Source of the DNA: Desulfobacter latus
Lineage (GTDB): Bacteria > Desulfobacterota > Desulfobacteria > Desulfobacterales > Desulfobacteraceae
NCBI RefSeq assembly: GCF_013389365.1
Contig: NZ_JACADJ010000014.1
Location: 1-64,000, forward strand
Direction: 5' to 3'
DNA: 64,000 bases
The position numbers were made by a program, and so were the translations under genes. A model generated the notes under the pieces. It did not search any database, had not been told where the DNA came from, and worked only from the letters and a program-made list of their open reading frames with translations. Shown here piece by piece: positions 45,410 to 54,920 of the stretch. Numbering within the stretch: the first letter of the stretch is position 1; every line of letters starts with the position of its first letter.

Positions 45410-46282
45410 CTAAATATCAGCAGTTGCAGACGCCTGGGACTCTGTATTTTCCCCAGCAGCTGTTTTTCTTTTAATTTTTTCAATCACCGGCCCATCTGTA
45501 CCGTCAGAAACAACCTCGACACCAATTTGTTCAGCTGAATGATCAGAAGTCTTACCGCCCTCTTTATCTTTGTCGGTGTGTGCGCGCTGGCGTTCTTCCC
45601 AAATCTGACGACCTTCAATTACAGCATCGGCAACCCGGGAGGCAAATAAACGAATGGAACGGATGGCATCATCATTGCCGGGAATCACATAATCGATGTC
45701 GTCGGGGTCGCAATTGGTATCAACCACGGCAACAATGGGAATACCCAGGCGTTTTGCTTCTTTTACGGCAATGGTTTCATTTTTGGAATCAATAATGAAG
45801 AGGGCTGCGGGCAGCTTTTTCATCTTGGAAATGCCGCCAATGGCAAACTCCAGTTTTGCCTTGTCCTTGAGCATTTTGGCCTGTTCTTTTTTAGGATAAT
45901 TTTCCAGCGTACCGTCATCTTCAATGGAACTTAAAAAATGAAACCGGGAAATATTATTTTTTATGGTCTGGAAATTGGTCAGCATGCCGCCTAACCACCG
46001 ATTTTCAACATAAAAACTTTCCGCTCGGTTGGCTTCTTCATAAATGGCTTCGGAGGCCTGTTTTTTTGTACCCACAAACAACACATCACCACCGTTTGCG
46101 GCAATGTTTTTTATAAAATCATGGGCCTGGCGGTACAATTTAACGGTCTGCTGAAGATCAACAATGTAGATTCCGTTTCTGGCACCGAAAATGTACCGTT
46201 TCATTTTAGGGTTCCAGCGTTTGGTCTGATGTCCGAAATGTACCCCTGCTTCCAGTAATTCTTTAATTGTAATGTAAGCCAT
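45410..46282 (-). CDS. rpsB: 30S ribosomal protein S2
   Basis: A 290-residue S2. It starts [19 protein letters not shown] and has [18 protein letters not shown] and [20 protein letters not shown]. It is about 40 residues longer than usual, owing to a charged, Thr/Ala-rich tail of low complexity. The 160-base leader (46283-46442) after prmC shows no clear structure to me. Confidence 0.95.
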   Translation of the reverse strand: MAYITIKELLEAGVHFGHQTKRWNPKMKRYIFGARNGIYIVDLQQTVKLYRQAHDFIKNIAANGGDVLFVGTKKQASEAIYEEANRAESFYVENRWLGGMLTNFQTIKNNISRFHFLSSIEDDGTLENYPKKEQAKMLKDKAKLEFAIGGISKMKKLPAALFIIDSKNETIAVKEAKRLGIPIVAVVDTNCDPDDIDYVIPGNDDAIRSIRLFASRVADAVIEGRQIWEERQRAHTDKDKEGGKTSDHSAEQIGVEVVSDGTDGPVIEKIKRKTAAGENTESQASATADI

Positions 46283-46442
46283 TTTTCTCCAGTTTTTTTA
46301 ATGGTTTTTAATGTTCATCCGCTTGCTTCATCCCTAAGATCGACTTTACAAAAGCACCGGATCACAGGTCCACAAACGTGTATTATTTGTTTGCAAAAGC
46401 AAAATCCAAATTTCTATATCAAAAAGAGAGGAAACAATCAAT

Positions 46443-47309
46443 TTATTTTTTAAAAACAGCCAGCCGGTGATGCCCGGCAAGATCTTTGATAAAATCCAAT
46501 TCAACCACCCAGGAAAATTTTTGGGCAAGGCTTTTGATCAAGGGTTTTTGATCAAATCCAATCTCAAGAATCAAACGACCGCAGGGCAAAAGTCGGTCAC
46601 CTGCCTGGGCCAGAATCACCCTGACGGCATCCAGGCCGTCAGGCCCGCCGTCCAATGCCAGGCGCGGTTCATGATCCCTGACTTCGGGCGCCAGGGACTC
46701 AATATCAGCACTGGGAATATAGGGCGGATTGGACAGAATCAAATCAAACAGCGGCTGCGGTGCTATCGCTGCAAGCCAGTCCCCCCTGAACAGGGATACC
46801 GGGCTCCGGGCAAAGGCCTTTACATTGGCGCAAGCCATGGTGAGTGCAACTGAAGAACGCTCATTGCCAAAATATAACGGACCGTCACAAGCATTGGCAA
46901 TGGAAATAATGACCGCACCGGACCCGACCCCAAGTTCGATGACCCGGGCCTGCCGGCCGTGCTGTTTTATTTTCGATAATATTTCCACAGCCGTTTCCAC
47001 CAGGGTTTCCGTATCCGGCCTGGGGATAAGAACCCCGGGAGCAACCTTGAACTGTTCATTGAAGAACCCTTTGCGCCCTGTGATATATGCCACAGGCTCC
47101 CTTGCAGTCCTGCGGCGGATAAGCGTTTTAAATGCGGCAAGCTCCTGTTTTTCCAGAGGCCGGTCATGCTGAAGATAAAGATCAAGACGCCGCAGTCCCA
47201 GGGCCTGTGCCAAAAGAATTTCGGCTGTAAGCCTGGGACTGTCTATACGATGCCGGGAAAAATAGGTATCTGTCCAGGAAAGAATGGATTTTATGCTCCA
47301 GACATCCAC
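46443..47309 (-). CDS. prmC: Release-factor glutamine methyltransferase PrmC
   Basis: A 288-residue methyltransferase. VIELGVGSGAVIISIA is the SAM loop and LILSNPPYIPS the NPPY motif that holds glutamine. It methylates the GGQ glutamine of release factors. prfA, its substrate, lies 116 bases upstream in the same direction. Confidence 0.93.
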   Translation of the reverse strand: MDVWSIKSILSWTDTYFSRHRIDSPRLTAEILLAQALGLRRLDLYLQHDRPLEKQELAAFKTLIRRRTAREPVAYITGRKGFFNEQFKVAPGVLIPRPDTETLVETAVEILSKIKQHGRQARVIELGVGSGAVIISIANACDGPLYFGNERSSVALTMACANVKAFARSPVSLFRGDWLAAIAPQPLFDLILSNPPYIPSADIESLAPEVRDHEPRLALDGGPDGLDAVRVILAQAGDRLLPCGRLILEIGFDQKPLIKSLAQKFSWVVELDFIKDLAGHHRLAVFKK

Positions 47310-47425
47310 AGATCACCTCTCCCGGACTTGTTTACACCTGAACAAAAAAAACGGGTTGGGGCAAAACATTGCCCGGATGTAAATCTTTCCGTAACGCCGC
47401 AGGGGGGTGGCTCTTTGTTTAAACA

Positions 47426-48493
47426 TCAGCTTTCTTTTAGCGCCAGGGCTTGGTTGTGCGCTCTCAAGGCATCAATAATTTCCTGGATATCACCTTCCAT
47501 GATACTGTCCAGCCGGTACAGGGTCAGACCGATACGATGGTCGGTCATCCGGCCCTGGGGGAAATTATAGGTGCGAATGCGGCCGGACCGGTCACCGGTA
47601 CCCACCTGCCCTTTCCGGTCCGCAGCCCGCCGGGCCTCCTCCTCCCGGACCTTGGCGTCAAGGATACGTGACTTGAGAACATTCAAGGCCTTGGCCTTGT
47701 TTTTATGCTGGGATTTTTCATCCTGGCAGGTGGCCACAACACCTGTGGGAATATGGGTAATCCGGACAGCAGAATCCGTGGTATTTACGGACTGGCCGCC
47801 AGGCCCTGAAGAACGGAACACATCCACTTTCAGATCCGCAGGATTGATGTCAATATCCACATCCTCGGCTTCGGGCAACACGGCGACAGTCACCGCAGAG
47901 GTGTGAACACGGCCCTGGGTTTCCGTTTCAGGAACCCGCTGGACCCGATGGATACCGCTCTCATATTTAAACTGGGAATACGCACCTTTGCCCTTCACCA
48001 TGGAAACCACTTCCTTGAACCCGCCTGCAGCCGAATCGTTATTTTCAATGACTTCGATGTTCCAGTGCCTGGACTCCACATACCTTGTGTACATACGGAA
48101 AAGGTCACCGGCAAAAATGCCGGCTTCTTCACCGCCGGTGCCGGCCCGGATTTCCAGGATAACGTTCTTATCATCCCGGGGATCTTTGGGCATTAAAAGA
48201 ACATTAAGTTGTTCCTGCAACTTTGACAGTCTGGATTCAAGTACGGGGATCTCTTCTTTGGCCATGGCCCGGATATCGGAGTCGCTATCCTTGAGAAGTT
48301 CCCTGGCTTCCTTAAGCTCTTCCATTGCGCCTTCATATTCCCGAAACACCGGTACAATTTTATTCAATTCACCGTGTTCCTTTAGATATGCCTGGTACTT
48401 TTTCTGATCCGCCATGACTGCCGGATCACTGAGCAAATGCTCAATTTTTATGAATCGTTCTTCAATACCTTTTAATTTTTCAATCATGGTCAA
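47426..48493 (-). CDS. prfA: Peptide chain release factor 1
   Basis: A 355-residue release factor. [21 protein letters not shown] holds the GGQ loop, and the class signatures favour RF1 (UAA/UAG). It is a substrate of PrmC just downstream. The rpmE terminator lies directly upstream, so it needs its own promoter or readthrough. Confidence 0.95.
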   Translation of the reverse strand: MTMIEKLKGIEERFIKIEHLLSDPAVMADQKKYQAYLKEHGELNKIVPVFREYEGAMEELKEARELLKDSDSDIRAMAKEEIPVLESRLSKLQEQLNVLLMPKDPRDDKNVILEIRAGTGGEEAGIFAGDLFRMYTRYVESRHWNIEVIENNDSAAGGFKEVVSMVKGKGAYSQFKYESGIHRVQRVPETETQGRVHTSAVTVAVLPEAEDVDIDINPADLKVDVFRSSGPGGQSVNTTDSAVRITHIPTGVVATCQDEKSQHKNKAKALNVLKSRILDAKVREEEARRAADRKGQVGTGDRSGRIRTYNFPQGRMTDHRIGLTLYRLDSIMEGDIQEIIDALRAHNQALALKES

Positions 48494-48513
48494 ATTGTCC
48501 CGGATGAAAATTC

Positions 48514-48542
48514 AAAAAGGGGTCTTAAATAAAGACCCCTTT
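48514..48542 (-). terminator. Terminator between rpmE and prfA
   Basis: AAAGGGGTCTT pairs perfectly with AAGACCCCTTT around five bases, and TTTTT continues on the minus strand. It follows rpmE by about 22 bases. Confidence 0.85.
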
Positions 48543-48564
48543 CACATACCTGCCTAAAAAACAG

Positions 48565-48783
48565 CTAAACCAGTTTGCTTGCGTCAAACCCAGCGTATTT
48601 TTTCTTAAAGCGATCAATACGGCCGGCAGAATCGACCAGTTTCTGTTTCCCTGTAAAAAAGGGATGACAATTGGAACAAATCTCCACCTTGATATTTTCT
48701 TTTGTGGAACTGATGTCAAATTTTGCGCCACAGGCACAAGTTGCTGTCGTTTTTGTGTAGTTCGGATGGATGCCTTTTTTCAT
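48565..48783 (-). CDS. rpmE: 50S ribosomal protein L31, zinc-ribbon form
   Basis: About 72 residues starting [13 protein letters not shown] and [16 protein letters not shown] provide four zinc cysteines, the C+ form of L31. ATG 48783 is chosen over GTG 48795 because the latter lies in the ribosome-binding site AAGGAG. Confidence 0.95.
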   Translation of the reverse strand: MKKGIHPNYTKTTATCACGAKFDISSTKENIKVEICSNCHPFFTGKQKLVDSAGRIDRFKKKYAGFDASKLV

Positions 48784-48876
48784 CTTACACGTCACTCCTT
48801 AATAGCCTTCGTCATAAAAGACCATAATTGTTACTCAATGATCAAGTTTTTGTTAGTTCATAAATAAAGTCACTTG

Positions 48877-50124
48877 TTATGAATTCATCATTTCAAGGAA
48901 CTCTTTATTATCCTTTGTTCCTTCCATTTTTTCAAGCAAAAACTGCATTGCGTCCACGGAATTTAAATTAGAAAGCAATTTTCTTAGAATCCAAACCCGG
49001 TTCAGCACGTCAGGATCAAGAAGCAATTCCTCTTTCCGGGTACCGGAACGGTTCATATCAATGGCGGGAAACACCCGCTTGTCCGCCAATTTCCGATCAA
49101 GTACGAGTTCCATGTTACCCGTGCCCTTGAATTCTTCAAAAATAACCTCATCCATTCTGGACCCGGTGTCAACAAGCGCGGTGGCAATAATTGTCAAACT
49201 ACCGCCTTCTTCGATATTTCGGGCTGCCCCGAAAAACCGCTTGGGGCGATCCAGGGCATTGGAATCCACACCACCGGACAAAATTTTTCCCGAAGGCGGC
49301 ATCACCGCATTGTAAGCCCTTGCAAGCCGTGTGATGCTGTCTAAAAGAATCACGACATCATGGCCCTGTTCCACAATTCTCTTGGCTTTTTCAATCACCA
49401 TTTCAGCCACCTGCACATGGCGCTCGGCAGGTTCATCAAAGGTAGAGGAAATAACTTCCGCATCTACGGAACGTGACATGTCCGTCACTTCTTCGGGGCG
49501 TTCATCAATAAGCAGGATCATGGGAACGATATTTTTATGGGCCTGGATCATGGAATTGGCAATATTCTGGAGCAGCATGGTCTTGCCGGCCTTGGGCGGG
49601 GACACGATAAGACCGCGCTGGCCGAATCCGATGGGGCACATGAGATCAAGAACCCGCATGGAATAATTATCAGGCTCTGCCTCAAGATTCATTTTACGAT
49701 CCGGATACAGGGGCATAAGGTTATCAAACAAAATGGTTTCAGCCGCCATTTCAGGATTCATGAAATTAACGGCTTCCACTTTCAGCAATGCAAAATACCG
49801 TTCAGAATCCTTTGGCTGGCGGACCTGGCCGGAAATGGTATCCCCGGTGCGCAGGTTAAACCGCCGGATCTGGGAGGGAGATACATAAATATCGTCGGGA
49901 CCAGGCAGGTAATTGTACCCTGGCGCTCTCAAAAAACCAAATCCATCCGGAAGGATTTCAAGGGTGCCTTCACCATAGATCTGTCCACTTTCTTCAATAT
50001 TGGCCTGGAGCAGGGCGAAAATCAGTTCCTGCTTCTTAAGGCCGCCAATACCCTGAATATTGTACTTTTTGGCGAGCTTGGTGAGCTCACTGATTTTCAT
50101 CTTATTGAGTTCTACAAGATTCAT
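48877..50124 (-). CDS. rho: Transcription termination factor Rho
   Basis: A 415-residue hexameric helicase. The N-terminal Rho_N helices ([17 protein letters not shown]) and RNA-binding cold-shock fold ([21 protein letters not shown]) precede the ATPase with [12 protein letters not shown] and [13 protein letters not shown]. It is of the short type, without insertion. GGGAGA precedes the ATG. The leader 50125-50293 shows no gene. Confidence 0.96.
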   Translation of the reverse strand: MNLVELNKMKISELTKLAKKYNIQGIGGLKKQELIFALLQANIEESGQIYGEGTLEILPDGFGFLRAPGYNYLPGPDDIYVSPSQIRRFNLRTGDTISGQVRQPKDSERYFALLKVEAVNFMNPEMAAETILFDNLMPLYPDRKMNLEAEPDNYSMRVLDLMCPIGFGQRGLIVSPPKAGKTMLLQNIANSMIQAHKNIVPMILLIDERPEEVTDMSRSVDAEVISSTFDEPAERHVQVAEMVIEKAKRIVEQGHDVVILLDSITRLARAYNAVMPPSGKILSGGVDSNALDRPKRFFGAARNIEEGGSLTIIATALVDTGSRMDEVIFEEFKGTGNMELVLDRKLADKRVFPAIDMNRSGTRKEELLLDPDVLNRVWILRKLLSNLNSVDAMQFLLEKMEGTKDNKEFLEMMNS

Positions 50125-50293
50125 GCAATCTCCCGGTCTGATCCATCAGTTCTGTTAAATAAAGGTGTATGAATTCACAATACAATTTTTTTTGGGGATG
50201 TCTTTTTGACAATCTGGAGGCCAATCGACCCTACGGAAAAAAAAGACAGATAATGTGAAACGTCTGTAGTTCAAAAAATCTATTAAGATATTA

Positions 50294-50905
50294 TTATTTT
50301 TTTGTCAAGCGCTGATTGACAAGTTTTCGATACAAAACTGCCACTGATTTAAAAACAGCTTCCGGCTCACCTCTATTTTCAATGACATAATCAGCCTTTT
50401 TAACCTTTTCAGACTGGGGCATCTGGATGGCTAAAAGCTTCTGGGCGCTTTCCCGGTCCACCCCATCCCTGCAGGCAATCCGGTCAACAAGGGTGTTATC
50501 CGAAGCTGTGACCACCACAACGACATCGAAAAGATTTTCCATGCCAAGCTCAAACAGAAGGGGAACTTCAACCGCACATGACGTTTGCTTTGAATCGACC
50601 GCTTCATCCATCAGCCTGACCGTCTCACGAATAATGACAGGATGCAGAATGGATTCAAGTTTTTCCCGCCCCCCTTTTGTGGAGACAATCATACGTCGCA
50701 GGGCCGGGCGATCCAACGTGCGGTCCGGGGCTACAATTTTGGACCCAAACGCCTTAACGACCTGATGATACGCAGGCTGACCCGGCGCTACCACCTGTCT
50801 TGCAATTTCATCACAATCCAGGGTTACCAGGCCGATTTGCCTAAATCCCTCACACACAAGACTTTTTCCGGAACCTGCCGATCCTGTTACGCCTATTTTA
50901 AGCAT
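50294..50905 (-). CDS. coaE: Dephospho-CoA kinase
   Basis: A 203-residue P-loop kinase. IGVTGSAGSGKSLVCEGF is Walker A. LDCDEIARQVVAPG and HPVIIRETVRLM follow. It makes CoA from dephospho-CoA. ATG 50905 is chosen; the GTG three bases before is in frame. Confidence 0.92.
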   Translation of the reverse strand: MLKIGVTGSAGSGKSLVCEGFRQIGLVTLDCDEIARQVVAPGQPAYHQVVKAFGSKIVAPDRTLDRPALRRMIVSTKGGREKLESILHPVIIRETVRLMDEAVDSKQTSCAVEVPLLFELGMENLFDVVVVVTASDNTLVDRIACRDGVDRESAQKLLAIQMPQSEKVKKADYVIENRGEPEAVFKSVAVLYRKLVNQRLTKK

Positions 50906-50953
50906 CACGCTCCATCATTTATATTAAATTAGGGCCCTTTGGGTGGGCTGTTA

Positions 50954-50995
50954 GGTGCTGGGTGCTGGGTGCTGGGGAATAAAAATTCCTATACT
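50954..50995. repeat. TGGGTGC heptamer array with AATTCCTATAC border, copy 2
   Basis: Three GTGCTGG units lead into GGGAATAAAAATTCCTATAC. It is the inverted counterpart of 28381-28436. It lies in the divergent gap between coaE and ndk. Confidence 0.65.
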
Positions 50996-51124
50996 ATTAA
51001 ATTATTTTTCCGCTTCAATTCCTAACGTTTATCGAGTTTGACTTATAATATATTCCTGTGATATTTATCAAGCCCGTTCAATCGACCATTAACTTTTTTT
51101 ATTAATAATTAAAGGGGAATATAC

Positions 51125-51544
51125 GTGGAAAGGACCTTATCCATTATCAAGCCCGACGGTGTAGAAAAAAACGTCATCGGCGAAGTCATCAAACGTTTTG
51201 AAACCAACGGCATTAAAATTGCAGCCATGAAAATGATCCATCTCAGCAAATCCCAAGCCCAGGGGTTTTATGCGGTCCACAAGGAACGTCCTTTTTTCGA
51301 CAGCCTGACTGATTTCATGACATCCGGCCCCATCGTTGTAATGGTACTTGAAGGTGAAGATGTCATCGCAAAAAATAGAAAACTAATGGGCGCCACAAAT
51401 TTCAAAGAAGCAGAAGAAGGCACCATTCGGAAGGCGTATGCCACGGACATTGAAAAAAACGTTGTCCACGGCTCTGATGCCCCTGAAACCGCTGCCTTTG
51501 AAATCGGTTATTTCTTCAATGCCTTAGAACTGCACGCCCGTTAG
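51125..51544 (+). CDS. ndk: Nucleoside diphosphate kinase
   Basis: A 139-residue enzyme of standard length. [18 protein letters not shown] is at the N terminus and [15 protein letters not shown] carries the catalytic His. The start is GTG, eight bases after AAAGGGG. It converges on larE. Confidence 0.95.
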   Translation: MERTLSIIKPDGVEKNVIGEVIKRFETNGIKIAAMKMIHLSKSQAQGFYAVHKERPFFDSLTDFMTSGPIVVMVLEGEDVIAKNRKLMGATNFKEAEEGTIRKAYATDIEKNVVHGSDAPETAAFEIGYFFNALELHAR

Positions 51545-51562
51545 AAGCATCCAAAACATTCC

Positions 51563-51591
51563 ATCCCCGGCCGTCTGATGACGCCGGGGGC
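51563..51591. terminator. Shared terminator-like hairpin between ndk and larE
   Basis: CCCCGG(C)CGTC pairs with GACGCCGGGG around TGAT with one bulged base. The T run is weak on both sides. It lies between two convergent stops and could serve both. Confidence 0.55.
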
Positions 51592-51599
51592 AATTCAAT

Positions 51600-52445
51600 T
51601 TATGGTAACATGCCGGATGTCGGCGCATAACCACATAGATCAAGACAGACAGAAGAAAAACCCGCACATCTAAACGCGTGTATTATTTCCCGCCTTGCAT
51701 CCGGCGCCACAAAACGATGTAAGTCATCAGCTTCCGCCTCAATTCGGGCTAAATCCCCATGGCACCGCACCCGCACCCGGCCAAACCCCAAATCATGCAG
51801 GCATATTTCGGCCCGCTCAATTTTTATAAGCTTTTCTCGCGTGATGATATCTCCTTGGGGAATACGAGTGGCCAGGCAGGACTGGGCAGGCAAATCCCAT
51901 GTTTCAAGACCCAATATCTTTGAGCTCGCACGGATTTTCTCTTTTGAAAAACCAGCCGCCACCAAAGGCGCTTTAAAACCCAGTTCCCGGGCCGCATCCA
52001 TACCAGGCCGAACTTCCTTTAAGTCGTCCAGGTTTGCCCCGTGCAAAAAGGTATGAACCCCGTATTTCTTTGCTACCGCCATGACCTTGGAAAATAAAAA
52101 TAATTTACAAAAATAACAACGCTTGTCCGTATTTCGGGTCACCCTGGCGTCATCTAGAATATCTGCAGGAACAAAAACAGGGGCTATGCCCAAATATTGA
52201 CCCAAACGGATCACCCGTTCTTTTTCTCCGGCGGTAAAAAAATCAGAAACAACGGTAACAGGTAATACCGATTCCACCCCTGCAATACGTGCTGCCGCAA
52301 GCAAAAAAGCCGAATCCGCACCACCTGAAAATGCAATGGCCACACCCGGAGCATCCTTTAACAAATCAAGAAGATGGGAAAATTCTTGATTTTCGGCCCG
52401 CAGCCCTTTGCCTGAATCCCTCCAATGAATCATACTATTGTTCAT
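51600..52445 (-). CDS. larE: LarE-like ATP-dependent sulfur transferase
   Basis: A 281-residue PP-loop protein. VAIAFSGGADSAFLLAAA is the ATP loop. KRCYFCKLFLF and the later PAQSCLATRIPQGD carry conserved Cys residues; the Cys of PAQSCLATR corresponds to the sulfur-donating Cys of LarE. LarE builds the nickel-pincer nucleotide of lactate racemase and related enzymes. larB and larC are not in this window. It is a single gene with a hairpin about 25 bases before its start. Confidence 0.85.
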   Translation of the reverse strand: MNNSMIHWRDSGKGLRAENQEFSHLLDLLKDAPGVAIAFSGGADSAFLLAAARIAGVESVLPVTVVSDFFTAGEKERVIRLGQYLGIAPVFVPADILDDARVTRNTDKRCYFCKLFLFSKVMAVAKKYGVHTFLHGANLDDLKEVRPGMDAARELGFKAPLVAAGFSKEKIRASSKILGLETWDLPAQSCLATRIPQGDIITREKLIKIERAEICLHDLGFGRVRVRCHGDLARIEAEADDLHRFVAPDARREIIHAFRCAGFSSVCLDLCGYAPTSGMLP

Positions 52446-52469
52446 AAATTTAACTTTCCGGCCGAGAAG

Positions 52470-52731
52470 CCCCCGCCGAATCTTTGATTTGGCGGGGGAT
52501 GAATCTCAACTTTCAACTTTTTGCCAAGGCATCCCCTTCCCGAGCGATAGCGAAAATAGGGAACGCCTTAGCGTCGTATTTTTTTGTTGTGTGGCCTCTC
52601 AGATACGAATCGACCTAAGAAGCCACACGATCTCTACATCCTGCCGAACCCAGTCCCCAAGAATAGAGACGCAGGCTAATCAACCAGGGCTTTTACAAGT
52701 CCCTTCTGAATCTCTGATTCAGGACGAATAT
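52470..52731. mobile_element. Hairpin-bounded non-coding segment, possible IS200/IS605 end relic
   Basis: CCCCCGCC (52470-52477) pairs with GGCGGGGG (52491-52498) around GAATCTTTGATTT, preceded by GAAG and followed by ATGAATCTCAAC. CTGAATC and GATTCAG (52706-52722) form a second hairpin with a similar loop. In between, GTGTGGC and GCCACAC form a longer stem. This is the style of the 3' ends and guide-RNA regions of TnpB elements, but no tnpA or tnpB frame survives. The interval 52446-52735 has no supported gene. Confidence 0.35.
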
Positions 52732-52735
52732 TTTC

Positions 52736-52765
52736 TTGACTTTGAGCATGCCCTTATTGTATATA
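52736..52765 (+). promoter_or_regulatory. Promoter of tRNA-Gln
   Basis: TTGACT (52736-52741) and TATATA (52760-52765) are 18 bases apart, about 20 bases before the tRNA. Confidence 0.6.
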
Positions 52766-52785
52766 GCTTCACATTGTTCGCTTGC

Positions 52786-52859
52786 TGGCTGATCGTCCAA
52801 TGGCAGGACTACGGACTCTGACTCCGTCAATTAAGGTTCGAATCCTTATCAGCCAGCCA
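52786..52859 (+). tRNA. tRNA-Gln, anticodon CTG
   Basis: The acceptor TGGCTGA pairs with TCAGCCA. The anticodon stem ACGGA/TCCGT encloses CTCTGAC, giving CTG. CCA is encoded. It reads CAG. Confidence 0.93.
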
Positions 52860-52867
52860 ATCATATC

Positions 52868-52904
52868 AAGGTTTTTCAGCTTTTAGCTGAGAGCCTTTTT
52901 TATT
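52868..52904 (+). terminator. Terminator of tRNA-Gln
   Basis: TCAGCT pairs with AGCTGA around TTT, extended by AAGG/CCTT, followed by a T run. The remaining stretch to 53107 shows no gene. Confidence 0.7.
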
Positions 52905-53107
52905 TTCTGACTGACCTTCCTTTACCCACTTTAAAAGAAGAGGCCATGCTTTTTCTTATATCAATATTTTTTGCCGGTTTCCCGCTTTTTTTTCAGTACT
53001 CCGTTTTTTTGGGGGGAGAGAGGAAAAAATTATTACCAACCCGAATATCACCCAACATGACACCCGTCTACACGAAATAAAATTTTTAAAAAAAACATTA
53101 ATCTTTA

Positions 53108-53136
53108 TTGACATATACGAATAGAAGTGATAGATA
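53108..53136 (+). promoter_or_regulatory. Promoter of tRNA-Pro(GGG)
   Basis: TTGACA (53108-53113) and TAGATA (53131-53136) are exactly 17 bases apart. Confidence 0.75.
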
Positions 53137-53154
53137 CCCGAACGTTGTTTTTAA

Positions 53155-53231
53155 CGGGACGTAGCGCAGCCTGGTAGCGCACTTGTCTGGGGGACAAGTG
53201 GTCGCTGGTTCAAATCCAGTCGTCCCGACCA
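53155..53231 (+). tRNA. tRNA-Pro, anticodon GGG
   Basis: The acceptor CGGGACG pairs with CGTCCCG. The anticodon loop CTGGGGG gives GGG. CCA is encoded. It reads CCC and CCU. Confidence 0.95.
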
Positions 53232-53240
53232 TTGCTAATA

Positions 53241-53276
53241 AAGGCTCTCAGCGGTTTTGCTGGGGGCCTTTTTTTT
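53241..53276 (+). terminator. Terminator of tRNA-Pro(GGG)
   Basis: A 12-bp stem with G-T pairs (AAGGCTCTCAGC and GCTGGGGGCCTT) is followed by eight T. The gap 53277-53560 holds no recognised gene. Confidence 0.8.
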
Positions 53277-53560
53277 GTTGTGAAACATGCTCGGCTACAA
53301 GTCTGACTACAAGTTTGTGTGTCACTGGGAATTGTCTTGAAAATCTGAATTCTTGAATAAATACAGGGTTATGGGCTCAAGGGGTGTCGTGTGGAGCGAC
53401 GCCTTATAAAGTCATAAAGGTCTAACCTGGGGTGTCTAAATTTTAAAATTTAATTTGCTCATGATTTGTCCCCCAATTTTAACAGTTTTAATTTTTAGGG
53501 AATGGTTATTCATTAGCTCAGCAGTATGTTGCTTGTGGTGTCAAGGGGTTTTTTTGTGTT

Positions 53561-53956
53561 TTATTCCAATACCCGTTCAACAGCACTACATATAAACCGG
53601 GATCTATCCATGCCATCCCTGGTCTTAACATACGCATTTACCCGGTCCAGCAGATCCACGGGCACCATGACGTTAATACGTTTTTTGGGCCTGTATTCGT
53701 CCATGTTTTTTTCACACGGCACCACAGGGAAAATAAGTTCCCCATGTTTGGCCTCTTTTTTGATTTCGTCGTATCCCCTGGGGGCTTCATACTCACGGCC
53801 CTTTCGTCCTAATACCATGATTGCGCTTAGTGCATCCACAGCCATGGCAAGAGATTCTTCAACAGTATTGCCGCAGGTGTTCACAGACGGCGCGTCCGGA
53901 AATCGGACAGACCATCCGCCGCCGTCGGGTGAAAAGATCGCATAATAAATATCCAT
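53561..53956 (-). CDS. hicB: HicB-type antitoxin (second pair)
   Basis: A 131-residue protein. Residues 1-60 (IYYAIFSPDGGGWSVRFPDAP, TCGNTVEESLAMAVDAL) are the HicB fold. The C-terminal KRINVMVPVDLLDRVNAYV is a ribbon-helix-helix. ATG 53956 is placed six bases after AGGAG; the upstream GTG lies in that site. It follows hicA by 11 bases. Confidence 0.88.
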   Translation of the reverse strand: MDIYYAIFSPDGGGWSVRFPDAPSVNTCGNTVEESLAMAVDALSAIMVLGRKGREYEAPRGYDEIKKEAKHGELIFPVVPCEKNMDEYRPKKRINVMVPVDLLDRVNAYVKTRDGMDRSRFICSAVERVLE

Positions 53957-53967
53957 TGGCACCTCCT

Positions 53968-54141
53968 TTACTTGTCTGCCTGCTTGATAATACTTTTTGC
54001 CGTGCCTTCTTTGATGTCTGCATGCCGGGGGACTGCGAACCGATACCCGTTTTTACTTTCCCACACTTCGTGCTGACCGCCCTGGCGGATCATGACGGCC
54101 CCTTTTTCTTTAATGGCTTTCAGCAGTTTTTGTCTTTTCAT
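53968..54141 (-). CDS. hicA: HicA-type toxin (second pair)
   Basis: A 57-residue minimal HicA starting MKRQKLLKAIKEKGAVMIRQ, with GGQHEVW bearing the catalytic His and VPRHADIKEGTAKSIIKQA at the end. It is toxin-first with hicB directly behind. It is a canonical short form, unlike the 84-residue HicA at 20308. Confidence 0.88.
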   Translation of the reverse strand: MKRQKLLKAIKEKGAVMIRQGGQHEVWESKNGYRFAVPRHADIKEGTAKSIIKQADK

Positions 54142-54302
54142 TGATCTCAATATACACTTGTGTGTAAACATCATCAAGTTTTTTGAACTATGGGTCATCA
54201 ATCAACCCATGTGCACACGGGAGGTGTGGCCTAAACCCGTTAATTCGACGGGTTTAAAAAAAGGACCATCAAGTGGATTCAAGGGGTTACGCAGCAAAAG
54301 GT

Positions 54303-54336
54303 AAAACCCCGGCCATGGGCAGACCGGGGTTTTTAA
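54303..54336. terminator. Terminator-like hairpin
   Basis: AAAACCCCGG pairs with CCGGGGTTTT, followed by a T. No gene is seen on either side that it clearly serves; it may isolate the hicAB promoter region. Confidence 0.6.
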
Positions 54337-54539
54337 CTGTTAGCAAAAATATAGTCAAATATCGTCTTAATATGACAAATTTCGCAAATTTTTATCATTA
54401 TTTTAGGCATCCTTCATTTGCCGCTTTACACTTTCCAGATGCCGACCCCCATTTTTCGGGAACCTCCATTCAAAAAGTGTAAAGTACTTTTGGGATCATA
54501 TGAAAGATGCCTTATTTTATACCAAAACTTAAAAAAATT

Positions 54540-54894
54540 CTGGTTATAACGGATTTGGGGGAGGGAGTGATTTTTTGACTGAACAATAAGCAATCTGTCG
54601 TTTATAATAATGACATTATAAAAGATCCAATAGAGTTCAGGAATGAATTGACGCCATTCATTGAAAAATTCCCGGAGCTTTTTCCAAACGGAATCAAAGA
54701 AGGTTATACGATGAAAGAAATACGGATCTCAAAAAAAACAGGGATACCAACACGGGTAGAAAGACATGATGGATGGAGGTGTCCTGCCGAATGGCTAAAC
54801 AAATCCAGATATCATGAAAATTGGCTGCAAAATCTTTTGACTTCCGCTTCAATGAGCGGTTTTAAGTACCCTCCCCCAAATCCGTTATAACCAG
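54540..54894. mobile_element. Short element with 26-bp terminal inverted repeats
   Basis: CTGGTTATAACGGATTTGGG and six further bases (54540-54565) are matched perfectly in inverse at 54869-54894. The element is 355 bp and carries a short frame reading into the right repeat. This is the architecture of an internally deleted IS or a MITE. I see no clear target duplication. Confidence 0.8.
54648..54890 (+). pseudogene. Possible N-terminal transposase fragment inside the element
   Basis: An 80-codon frame beginning MTPFIEKFPELFPNGIKEGY, then MKEIRISKKTGIPTRVERHD, ends in the right terminal repeat. The first 35 residues recall the N terminus of IS transposases, but I cannot name the family. If so, most of the transposase has been deleted and the element needs help to move. 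Confidence 0.4.
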
Positions 54895-54920
54895 GAATAT
54901 TTTATCTTCCGGCGTTTCAG

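Noticed and set aside
45390-45410. Weak hairpin ACTCGA/TCGAGT after rpsB as terminator
   Set aside because: The stem is only six bases and no T run follows; tsf is expected to be cotranscribed.
52438-52821. 127-codon plus-strand frame before and into tRNA-Gln
   Set aside because: It starts in larE antisense, runs over hairpins and the tRNA, and shows no protein-like pattern.
53277-53345. Possible integrase attachment trace after tRNA-Pro(GGG)
   Set aside because: CTACAAG-type text alone is weak; there is no integrase gene and no second copy of the tRNA 3' end in the window.
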